Program-made: the position numbers and the translations under genes
Source of the DNA: UBA5018 sp947463165
GTDB taxonomy: Bacteria; Cyanobacteriota; Cyanobacteriia; PCC-6307; Cyanobiaceae
Assembly (NCBI GenBank): GCA_943371245.1
Contig: CALRTY020000021.1
Coordinates: forward strand, 3,367 to 67,366
Direction: 5' to 3'
DNA length: 64,000 nt
The notes under the pieces: generated by a model
Databases searched by the model: none
Told to the model about the DNA's origin: nothing
The model's input: the letters and a program-made list of their open reading frames with translations, nothing else
In this document: positions 50,892-58,586 of the stretch, piece by piece
How the letters are laid out: every line of letters begins with the position of its first letter
How positions within the stretch are numbered: the stretch's first letter is position 1

Positions 50892-53198
50892 TCACCCCCG
50901 CCGCAGGCGATTGGGGAAGGGCGCTCGCGGCGGCGGTTCCTCCTCCTGGCGTTGGCGGCTTACTGGCCAGCCGACCTCGGCAATGCCCGCACCCCCGCTG
51001 GCTGTGGCTCCCTGGGCGGACTCCCCATGGGCCGCGAGCATGGCCCGGCAGCGGCTCACCAGCTCCTGCCGCAGTGCTGTCGGGGCTTCGATCCTGATCC
51101 CCTCGCCAAAGCCATAGAGCCAAGTGCGTAGATCGATGTCTGCGGCGAGGGTCCAGCTGGGGAGATCCAGCTCCAGGGGGTAGGGATGGCTGTCGGTGGG
51201 GGCGTTGGGCTCCAGCAGGTGGGGCGCAGCGGGGTGATGCCACCAAGAATCACCTGGTAGGGGCCTGGAGAAGCGCACCTGCTCGCGGGGATAGCGGCCC
51301 ATCCCTTCCCGCAGGAACGCGAAGGCCCAGGGGGTGGCCGAGAAGCGCAGGGTTTGCAGCACGCCTGCGCGGGCGCGGGGAGAGGAACTGGCCAGGGCCA
51401 ACTGGGCCTTGATGTCGTCGCCGAAATGAATGCCGCCGCTGTGGTGCAGCAACCGCTCCAGCCGCTGCAGGGCGGCGTGCTGCCGTTCGGGGCTGCGGCG
51501 CAGGCCATCGCTCGGGCCGCTATGCAGCGAGCCGCTGCGGGGTGAAGTGTTCTGGAGGGCGAGGCGATCAAGCCGTTCGCAGCGGATCAGGCCGTGTTCC
51601 TGGCCGATCACGTCTTCCTCGACGCAGAGATACCAGCCCACGTGGTGAAAGATCAGCTGCAGCGGCCACACCCGCCATTCACCCGAGCCATCGCCGATGG
51701 TGGTGCCGCCGTGGCTGCCTGCAGAGGAAAAGCGCTTGAGCAGCACCCGGCGCCGCTGGGCGATGGCCCGCTCGATCGCCTCGGCGCCCCGGGGTGCCGC
51801 CAGCGACTCGCGCCGCACCAGGGCGGTGTCGACCACCCCGTGGCGGGCATAGAGCCGCAGGGGCGGGGCGGGCTGATCGAGGCCGGCCCAGGCCAGGCGC
51901 TGCTCCAGTTCTACGAGTAAGGGCTGGGCGGAGGGATCGGCGAGGCGGCCGGCGGCCTGCTGCACCAGGGCCTGGATCTCCCGCAGCCGCGGCGCCGACA
52001 GCACGGCGGTGCCGAGGGAGTAGCCGTGGCGCACGTTGTCGTTGGCGGCGCGGAAGCCGTAGGGGGTGAGCAGCTTCTCCAGGTCCTTGCGCAGGGTGGC
52101 GGTTTCACCGGGCAGGTAACCGCCGGGGATGGAGGCGGTGGCGGCGATCAGCTGCTCATGAAGTGTGAGGCTGCTGCCCGGATCGCGATCAAAGGGCTGG
52201 TGGAGCAGGTGGCGCAGCAGGGTCATCACCCGCTGGAACACCGGCCCATCGCCCATCGGCGGGTGGCCTCCCTGAACGCCGCCGCTGGGAGGCGCCTCCG
52301 GCAACCTGATCTCCGCCAACCGGATCGGCGCCAAGCTGTCTCCCCCAAAGCAGAAGCCATTGGCCTCCAGCCAGTTCAGATCGCCACGGATCGCCCCCGC
52401 ATCGCCGTAGCACTCCCCATGCAGCCGCACGAGGAATGCCGCCGCCCGCTCCGCCAGATCGCCAGACGGCAAGGGCGAGACGATCGCCTCCAACTGCTCG
52501 CAAGTGATTGGATCGGCGGCGTCGAGCTCCGGGTAACGGCTGAGCAGGCGAATCAGAAACAGCAGCCGCTCCAGATCGAGCAGGCGCGAGTAGCCATGCA
52601 GCTGCCAGTGGGTCTCGCGGGCCCGGGCGCTGCGGATGCGCCGCTCCAGTGCCGCCAGCTCAGCGGTCAGCAACGGCTCCAGGTGGTCGTGATGGCTGGG
52701 CACCACAGCGCAGAGCGCCGCAAAGCCCTCCGCCCGGCTCGGCCCCACATGCGGATCCGCCAGGGCGGCGGCCATCTCCTGGATCACGGCCTCGGGCACC
52801 CGACGCTCGCGCCGGCGGTTCCACTCCAGGCAGGTGGGTAAGGAGGTGTAGAGCCACCAGCCGATCCACTCCACCGGCGCCGGCAGCAGCAGGGCCTGGG
52901 TGATGGCCAGGCGCCAGGGGCGGCGGGCATGGGTGGCATCGATGATCACCGGAATTCCGGCCGCCACGGCCTCGATCAGCCGCTGCTGCAGCCGCTGTTG
53001 GATGTCGATCCAGGGGCCCTGCACGGCAGCATCGCCAAACACCTCGGCGCGGATCGCATCGGTGGAGAGCAGCAGGGCCGGCGGTTCACCGGGGGCGGTG
53101 AGCAGGGGCGCCAGGGTTCTGGCCAGGGTGGTCTTACCGCTGGCGGGCGGGCCGATCAGCAGATGGCAGCGCAGCGGCGCCGCGGTGGCGGAGGGCAA
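50892..53198 (-). CDS. P-loop kinase fused to a WYL-domain regulator
   Basis: The 768-residue protein begins with a nucleotide kinase-like P-loop domain (HLLIGPPASGKTTLARTL, LLLSTDAIRAEVFGD, VIIDATHARRPWR), as in AAA_33/polynucleotide-kinase-type ATPases. The middle is helical. From about residue 505 a WYL domain follows (VWPLQLIFHHVGWYLCVEED, then LIRCERLDRLAL), and then a C-terminal WCX-like part (PLELDLPSWTLAADIDLRTW). WYL proteins are ligand-sensing regulators that often guard defence islands. It is divergent from the LysR-like gene (100 bp apart) and the helicase operon, so it is a candidate regulator of both. Confidence 0.8.
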   Translation of the reverse strand: MPSATAAPLRCHLLIGPPASGKTTLARTLAPLLTAPGEPPALLLSTDAIRAEVFGDAAVQGPWIDIQQRLQQRLIEAVAAGIPVIIDATHARRPWRLAITQALLLPAPVEWIGWWLYTSLPTCLEWNRRRERRVPEAVIQEMAAALADPHVGPSRAEGFAALCAVVPSHHDHLEPLLTAELAALERRIRSARARETHWQLHGYSRLLDLERLLFLIRLLSRYPELDAADPITCEQLEAIVSPLPSGDLAERAAAFLVRLHGECYGDAGAIRGDLNWLEANGFCFGGDSLAPIRLAEIRLPEAPPSGGVQGGHPPMGDGPVFQRVMTLLRHLLHQPFDRDPGSSLTLHEQLIAATASIPGGYLPGETATLRKDLEKLLTPYGFRAANDNVRHGYSLGTAVLSAPRLREIQALVQQAAGRLADPSAQPLLVELEQRLAWAGLDQPAPPLRLYARHGVVDTALVRRESLAAPRGAEAIERAIAQRRRVLLKRFSSAGSHGGTTIGDGSGEWRVWPLQLIFHHVGWYLCVEEDVIGQEHGLIRCERLDRLALQNTSPRSGSLHSGPSDGLRRSPERQHAALQRLERLLHHSGGIHFGDDIKAQLALASSSPRARAGVLQTLRFSATPWAFAFLREGMGRYPREQVRFSRPLPGDSWWHHPAAPHLLEPNAPTDSHPYPLELDLPSWTLAADIDLRTWLYGFGEGIRIEAPTALRQELVSRCRAMLAAHGESAQGATASGGAGIAEVGWPVSRQRQEEEPPPRAPFPNRLRRG

Positions 53199-53298
53199 GC
53201 GGGATCGGCGGTGGGATGCCTGAAGTCTTTCGCACGTGAACTGTATAGATCAGGGCAGGGCTTGTTGACGCTGGGCCCCTACGGATCAACAGCCTTCT

Positions 53299-54249
53299 AT
53301 GGCCTACTCCAGCACCGTTCAAGATTGCCTGCCGTCAAGGCGACGCCCTGGCCCCGTCTACGCCCCGCCGCAGCCCCTCGAGCATCTGCATGTGCTCGAT
53401 CTGCTGGAGCTCACCGGATCGCAGACCAAGGCAGCCCGCGCCTTGGCGATGCACCAGAGCACCGTCTGCCGCAGCGCCGCCCTGATGGGCGAGCAGTTCC
53501 GGCTGCAGCCAAGGCGTGGGGCCAGCGTTCTGCGGTATGGCAGCAATGAGAGCCTGCGGCTGCTGCGGCTGGCCTACCGGGCCCACCGGTTGATGGATGG
53601 CCTGCTGCGGGTCGCCACCGACCCCTTGCATCAGCCGCTGCTGGCGGGGATGGTGAGCGTGCAACCGGTGCCGCCGCGCTTCCGGTGTTCGCGGCAGTGG
53701 GCGCTGCTGCTGAAGCAGGCCTTGCTAGATGGGGCGATCGTGTCGTCGTGGTGCCATCCACGGGTTTTGGCCGGCGAGTGCCTCCCTATTTGGAACGGTG
53801 TAATCACGGTGCCGCTGGGGGCGTTGCCGCTGCAGCTGGTGAGCCACCCGCCCGCCACGGCAGGGGCGAGCGCACCCCGCAGGGTGCTGCTGCCCAGCCG
53901 CAGCGTCACACCGCTGCTGCACGAGGTGATGGCCTGCCATGGCTTCCAGGTGGAGCAGCAGCCGAACAGCAGCCAGGACCTGCCCTCCTGGCTGAAGCGC
54001 ATGGGCGATCGCCAGCTGGCGATGCCGCTCTGCCCGGGGCTGGTGGATCCAGGCTGGATCCAGGCCCAGAGCCTGGTGCCCCATCCCGAGCAACCCCATC
54101 TGATGGAGCAGCTGTGGCTGCTGCTGCCGCAGGGGCAGGTGGGCAGCAGCCGCGAGGCCCGGCATCTGATCCGCACCTTGCAGCAGCGGGTGGAGCAGGC
54201 GGGGGAGGCGCGGCTCGTCGAAACCGAGCTGGCTGAGGAGGAACAGTGA
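53299..54249 (+). CDS. LysR-like helix-turn-helix regulator
   Basis: The 316-residue protein has an N-terminal winged-helix segment of LysR type (LDLLELTGSQTKAARALAMHQ, then STVCRSAALMGEQF). A C-terminal region with some substrate-binding-domain features follows (VRHPPAT-type strands, MLL-rich end), less typical than in standard LysR proteins. It is the first plus-strand gene of the island and is likely to act on the divergent promoter region shared with the kinase-WYL gene. ATG at 53299. Confidence 0.75.
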   Translation: MAYSSTVQDCLPSRRRPGPVYAPPQPLEHLHVLDLLELTGSQTKAARALAMHQSTVCRSAALMGEQFRLQPRRGASVLRYGSNESLRLLRLAYRAHRLMDGLLRVATDPLHQPLLAGMVSVQPVPPRFRCSRQWALLLKQALLDGAIVSSWCHPRVLAGECLPIWNGVITVPLGALPLQLVSHPPATAGASAPRRVLLPSRSVTPLLHEVMACHGFQVEQQPNSSQDLPSWLKRMGDRQLAMPLCPGLVDPGWIQAQSLVPHPEQPHLMEQLWLLLPQGQVGSSREARHLIRTLQQRVEQAGEARLVETELAEEEQ

Positions 54250-54452
54250 TGAGCTTCTCAGCACCCGCCCTGCCTTCCGCTGCTCAATCCGATGTGGATA
54301 GCGGGAGCGTCGAAATTATGCGCCCTGTGCATAGTTCCAAGGCCAAGGGATCAAGGTGTTGTTGTGGTGCTGCAATCCGGCTTCTATTGGGTGCAGACTG
54401 GCGTCAGAGCCATCAGCCCTTGATGCCTGTGCTGACCCGACAGGCGCCGTAA
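54249..54452 (+). CDS. Doubtful short ORF bridging regulator and helicase genes
   Basis: The frame starts in a TGATG overlap with the regulator's stop and ends 2 bases before the helicase ATG, as a translationally coupled gene would. The 67-residue product (MSFSAPALPSAAQSDVDSG at the start, a CCCG run in the middle) has no recognisable feature. It may be a spacer frame or a coupling ORF. Confidence 0.25.
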   Translation: MSFSAPALPSAAQSDVDSGSVEIMRPVHSSKAKGSRCCCGAAIRLLLGADWRQSHQPLMPVLTRQAP

Positions 54453-54454
54453 AG

Positions 54455-57400
54455 ATGAACACCGCGATAGCCGAGGCCACCCCCATTCCCAGCGCCGGCT
54501 GCGTGGTCTACTGCCGTAGCCACCGCTGGCTGGTGGAAGAGGTGGAGCCCGCCGAGCACCCTGAGGGCGACATGGTGGTGCGGATGGCCTGCCTCGACGA
54601 CGACGCCAACGGCCAACGGCTGGAGGTGTTCTGGCAGCGGGAGGTGGATGCCCAGGTGCTGGGCGAAACCACTTGGGACACGGTGGGCCAGCGGGGCTTC
54701 GACGACCCTCAGGTGTTCGGCAGCTACCTGAACACCCTGCGCTGGAACTGCGTGACCAGCACCGATCCGGGGCTGTTTCAGGCGCCGCTGCGGGCCGGGA
54801 TCGATGTGAAGCCCTACCAGCTCGAACCGTTGCGCAAGGCGCTGCGCATGCCGCGGGTGAGCCTGTTCATCGCCGATGACGTGGGCCTGGGCAAGACGAT
54901 CGAGGCAGGCTTGATCATGCGAGAGCTACTGCTGCGCCAGAAGGTGCACCGGGTGGTGGTGGTGGCGCCGCCGTCGGTGGTGCTGCAGTGGAAGGGGGAA
55001 ATGGAGAGCCGCTTCGGGCTGAGCTTTGCGGTGATGGACCGGCAATACATCACCGAGATGCGGCGGCAGCGGGGCTGGGGCATCAACCCCTGGGCCACCC
55101 ACACCCGCTTCATCATCAGCCAGGCGCTGGTGCGCGATGAGGCCTATGCCGGCCCCCTGCGCGACTGGCTCGGCGATGAGGGCAAGCAGGCGTTGCTGAT
55201 CCTTGATGAGGCCCACAACGCCGCTCCGGCCAGCGGCTCGAAGTTCGCGATCGATTCCAAGCTCACCCGGGCGATCCGTGATCAGGCGCGGCGCTTCGAG
55301 CACAAGCTGTTTCTCTCGGCCACGCCCCACAACGGCCACAGCAACAGCTTCTCGGCCCTGCTGGAGATCCTCGATCCCACCCGCTTCTGCCGCGGCGTGG
55401 CGGTTCGCAAGCAAGACCTGGAGGACGTGATGGTGCGGCGGCTCAAGGAAGACCTGCGCCAGATCGGCGTGGAGCTGCCCGAGCGATTGGTGGTGCCAGA
55501 GGTGATCGATGGCCTACCGCCGGATACCCCGGAGATCAAGCTGGCCGAGCTGCTCAGCCGCTATCGGGAACTGCGCAACCAGCGGCTGGTGAGCGCCGGC
55601 AAGCGCGAGCGCGCCGCTGAAAACCTGGTGATCTCCAACCTGCAGAAGCGCCTGCTCAGCTCGATCGCGGCCTTCGATCGCACCTTGCGGGTGCATATGA
55701 ACACCCTGGAAAAACGAACCGCCAAGGCCGGCAAACAGCGGCAGGTGCGGCTCGAAGCTCTCGATCTGCTGCAGGGCTCCATCGATGGCGACGACGATCG
55801 CGCCGAAGGAAATGAGGAGGAGCTGCTGCAGGAGGCCGATGCCCAGCACGAGGCGGCGGTGCGCTCGGCGCTGGAAGCCAGCGAGGAGGAATGGAAGCTG
55901 CTCCGCCAGATGCAGACGATCGCCGAAGCGGCCCGCTACGAGGCCGACAGCCGAGTGCAGCGCCTGGAGCAGCTGATCCGCCAGCACCTCTGCCCTCAAC
56001 TGGGGCAGCCAGGTGCGGAATGGGCCGGCGAGCGCCTGCTGATCTTCACCGAATACGCCGACACCAAGGACTGGCTGGAGCGGCGCGTGCGCGAATTGAT
56101 CGCGGAGAGCGACCAGGCCCAGGCCCGCATCGCCACCTTCCATGGCGGCATCGGGGATGAAAAGCGCGAGGCGATCAAGCGCAGCTTCAACAGCCCGCCC
56201 GATGCCGATCCCCTGCGAATCCTGATAGCCACCGATGCGGCGCGGGAAGGTGTGAACCTTCAGAACCACTGCAAACGCCTGGTGCACTTCGATGTGCCCT
56301 GGAATCCGGGCCGGATGGAGCAGCGCAACGGCCGCATCGACCGCACCCTGCAGCGCGCCCCGCAGGTGTTCTGCCACTACTTCGTGCTGCCCCAGCGCCC
56401 GGAAGACACCGTGCTCGACACGGTGGTGCGCAAGACCGACCAGATCCGCAGAGAGCTGGGCTGTCTGCCGCCGGTGGTGATCCGCAAGCTCAACGACCTG
56501 CTGGCCAAGGGCATCAACCCCACGGCGCTGGCGCGAACCATCGCTGAGATCAAGGGCCTGGATCAGGAGGAAGACCTGCGGCTCACCCGGGCGCTGCTCG
56601 ATGAAGAGCTGGAGGGCAGCCGCGAACGCAAAGGGGATCTTCAGAAGCAGGTGAGCACGTTGGAGGGGTATCTGAGTCGTTCCACCAAGTGGTTGAACTT
56701 CAGCCGCGCCCAGTTTCGCCATGCCCTCAACACCAGCCTGCGGCTCAGCGGAGAGCGCAACGGCAACCAGAAGCTGGCGCTGATCCCCCGCGATCCCGTC
56801 CAGGCGGTCGCAGATCCCGATCGGGCCATCTGGGAGTTCCCCAGCGCCGACCGGTTGCCGGATGGCGAAGCCGCCTGGGGCGATGTGCTCGATGCGCTCA
56901 GGCCACCGCGGCAGCCAGGCCAAAAGCTGTGGCAGTGGCGCCAGGAGACGCAGCTGCAGCCGGTGGTGTTTCAGGATCCGCAGGAGGTGAACGCCGATCG
57001 GGTGCACCTGCACCTGGAGCACCCGCTGGTGATGCGGCTGCTCAACCGCTTCCTGATGCGTGGGTTCCAGAGCGATCTGCTCAGCCGCGCCGCGGTGTTG
57101 GGCACGGCCGACGACACCGCCAAGCTGATCGTGCTGGCCCGGCTGAGCCTCTACGGCCACGGCGCCGCGCGGCTGCACGATGAAGTGCTGGCCGTGGTGG
57201 CGGAGTGGGATCCGGCGGATCCAAACCGCCGTCTGCGCAAGCTCAGCGTGGAGAAGAGCGATCGGGCGATGAAGGAGTTGAAAGAATCCCTCCAGTTGCA
57301 GCTAGAAGCACCGGAATCGGCGACGGCTGCGTTGCAAGCGCACCTGAGCGCTGATGTGGGTCAGCTGCGCGAAGCCCTCGATCGGGTGGTGGATGAGCGC

Positions 57401-57748
57401 CGTCAAGACGCCGCCTTGAAGCTGGCCAAACGGGCCGACGATGAGGTGGCCCGGTTTGTGCGGGTGCTGGAGGAGCAACGCAAACGCATCCTCAGCACCC
57501 GCAGCCGCACCAACGAAAACCTCGATCAGCTGCTGCTGGATCTGGGCGGGATCAAGGAGGAACGCCGCCAGCTGGAAGACAACCGCAAGTACTGGGAGGA
57601 GCGATTGCAAACCATCGACAGTGATCTGGAGCGGGAGCCCGAGCGCATCCGCCGCACCTTCGAGCTGCAGACCCACCGGGTGGAGCCAGCCGGTGCCATC
57701 TACCTCTGGCCCCAGGGGGCATTGCCCCAGGAGGTGCCGGCAAGATGA
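54455..57748 (+). CDS. drmD: SNF2-family helicase, DrmD-like
   Basis: The 1097-residue protein is a two-domain SNF2/SF2 ATPase. Motif I is DDVGLGKTIEAGL (about residue 144), the Walker B box is LLILDEAHNAAP (about 252), motif III is FLSATPHNGHS (about 288), and the C-terminal helicase half has RLLIFTEYADTKDWL, IATDAAREGVNLQ and EQRNGRIDRTLQ (about 560-700). Long coiled-coil-like segments follow. This size and domain order is that of DrmD, the helicase specific to class 1 DISARM. The frame is open to 54356, but the ATG at 54455 precedes the conserved part. Its stop overlaps the next ORF (ATGA). Confidence 0.85.
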   Translation: MNTAIAEATPIPSAGCVVYCRSHRWLVEEVEPAEHPEGDMVVRMACLDDDANGQRLEVFWQREVDAQVLGETTWDTVGQRGFDDPQVFGSYLNTLRWNCVTSTDPGLFQAPLRAGIDVKPYQLEPLRKALRMPRVSLFIADDVGLGKTIEAGLIMRELLLRQKVHRVVVVAPPSVVLQWKGEMESRFGLSFAVMDRQYITEMRRQRGWGINPWATHTRFIISQALVRDEAYAGPLRDWLGDEGKQALLILDEAHNAAPASGSKFAIDSKLTRAIRDQARRFEHKLFLSATPHNGHSNSFSALLEILDPTRFCRGVAVRKQDLEDVMVRRLKEDLRQIGVELPERLVVPEVIDGLPPDTPEIKLAELLSRYRELRNQRLVSAGKRERAAENLVISNLQKRLLSSIAAFDRTLRVHMNTLEKRTAKAGKQRQVRLEALDLLQGSIDGDDDRAEGNEEELLQEADAQHEAAVRSALEASEEEWKLLRQMQTIAEAARYEADSRVQRLEQLIRQHLCPQLGQPGAEWAGERLLIFTEYADTKDWLERRVRELIAESDQAQARIATFHGGIGDEKREAIKRSFNSPPDADPLRILIATDAAREGVNLQNHCKRLVHFDVPWNPGRMEQRNGRIDRTLQRAPQVFCHYFVLPQRPEDTVLDTVVRKTDQIRRELGCLPPVVIRKLNDLLAKGINPTALARTIAEIKGLDQEEDLRLTRALLDEELEGSRERKGDLQKQVSTLEGYLSRSTKWLNFSRAQFRHALNTSLRLSGERNGNQKLALIPRDPVQAVADPDRAIWEFPSADRLPDGEAAWGDVLDALRPPRQPGQKLWQWRQETQLQPVVFQDPQEVNADRVHLHLEHPLVMRLLNRFLMRGFQSDLLSRAAVLGTADDTAKLIVLARLSLYGHGAARLHDEVLAVVAEWDPADPNRRLRKLSVEKSDRAMKELKESLQLQLEAPESATAALQAHLSADVGQLREALDRVVDERRQDAALKLAKRADDEVARFVRVLEEQRKRILSTRSRTNENLDQLLLDLGGIKEERRQLEDNRKYWEERLQTIDSDLEREPERIRRTFELQTHRVEPAGAIYLWPQGALPQEVPAR

Positions 57749-57900
57749 CAGTCATGACCCTCCCCCCTCCGGCGAGTCGGGCGCCCCTGGTGACCAGTGA
57801 GGCCCTGCAGGACTTCGCCCAGCGCTTGGTGCAGCGCTACGCCTGGGGGGATCCCTTCATCCGCGATGCCATGGATCATGGCGAGGTGCTCCATGGCTGA
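57745..57900 (+). pseudogene. Nucleotidyltransferase with catalytic core deleted
   Basis: The 51-residue ORF joins an N-terminal piece (TSEALQDFAQRLVQRY) matching the start of the downstream MNT (TREGIEAFTRQLVEKF) to a C-terminal piece (YAWGDPFIRDAMDHGEVLHG) matching its end (YRWGDPIIREALDHGEVLYG). About 85 codons, including the GSx10DxD active site, are missing, yet the frame is intact. It overlaps the helicase stop by ATGA and the next gene by ATGGCTGA. It is best read as an internally deleted duplicate of the MNT gene, possibly still translated. Confidence 0.8.
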
Positions 57901-58246
57901 CTCAGATGTCTTGCCTGAAGGCCTGCGAAGCACGCGCATCGTCACGCGTGAGGGCATTGAGGCATTCACCAGGCAGTTGGTGGAGAAGTTTGCCCCCGAG
58001 AAGGTGATCCTGTTCGGGTCCCAGGCCCGAGGGGATTCCCGAGTGGAGTCCGACGCGGACTTCTTGGTCGTGATGCCCTATGACGGTAGGCCATTTGCCA
58101 AGAGCCGCGAAATCCGCAGAGCCTGCAGGCCCGGTTTTAAAGTGGATCTCTTGATCTGGCGCCCAGAGGATGTCGAATCGCGTTACCGCTGGGGCGATCC
58201 GATCATTCGCGAGGCATTAGACCACGGGGAGGTGCTCTATGGCTGA
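57893..58246 (+). CDS. MNT-type nucleotidyltransferase (antitoxin candidate)
   Basis: The 117-residue protein is a minimal nucleotidyltransferase: EKVILFGSQARGDSRVESDAD holds the GS motif and two catalytic Asp, and a third acidic residue is expected in FKVDLLIW. Family knowledge: MNT proteins pair with HEPN proteins and inactivate them by adding AMP. The ATG at 57893 is chosen within the overlap with the relic upstream. Its own 3' end overlaps the HEPN start by the identical ATGGCTGA octamer, so expression should be coupled. Confidence 0.88.
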   Translation: MADSDVLPEGLRSTRIVTREGIEAFTRQLVEKFAPEKVILFGSQARGDSRVESDADFLVVMPYDGRPFAKSREIRRACRPGFKVDLLIWRPEDVESRYRWGDPIIREALDHGEVLYG

Positions 58247-58586
58247 GCGCAACCCTTTGGTAGACGAGTGGATCGCCAAAGCGGAAGGTGACTGGGACTG
58301 GACAGAACTCGATGTTGCCATGATCACCTCTCGCATGCGTGATGGCTATGTTTATCACCTCCAACAGTGTGTCGAGAAACTCATCAAGGCGCTTTTACTG
58401 CAGCTTGGGCAAACATTCAGGAAAACTCATGATCTCGTGGCGTTATCACAATCAGGTGTGATGAACCGCTATCCAGGCTTTGACACCTCCACGGAGGAGC
58501 TCCTGGAGCTGAAGGAGATGGCCGGCCGCCTGCGCCAGGCGCTCTTGCTTCGTCTTACCTCCAGCCCCCAGGAGGAATCCAACTGA
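58239..58586 (+). CDS. HEPN-domain protein (toxin candidate)
   Basis: The 115-residue helical protein fits the PF05168-type HEPN domain: WIAKAEGDWDWTELDVAMI, then YVYHLQQCVEKLIKALLLQLG and FRKTHDLVALSQ. An R-x5-H arrangement (RDGYVYH) is present but may be a coincidence with the usual H-QQ-EK motif, so RNase activity is uncertain. It follows its MNT partner with an 8-bp overlap, and its TGA overlaps the methyltransferase ATG (TGATG). Confidence 0.85.
   Translation: MAERNPLVDEWIAKAEGDWDWTELDVAMITSRMRDGYVYHLQQCVEKLIKALLLQLGQTFRKTHDLVALSQSGVMNRYPGFDTSTEELLELKEMAGRLRQALLLRLTSSPQEESN

Noticed and set aside
55514..57178. 554-residue minus-strand ORF
   Set aside because: A shadow of the helicase gene: His/Gln-rich, no motifs, while the plus frame carries all helicase motifs.
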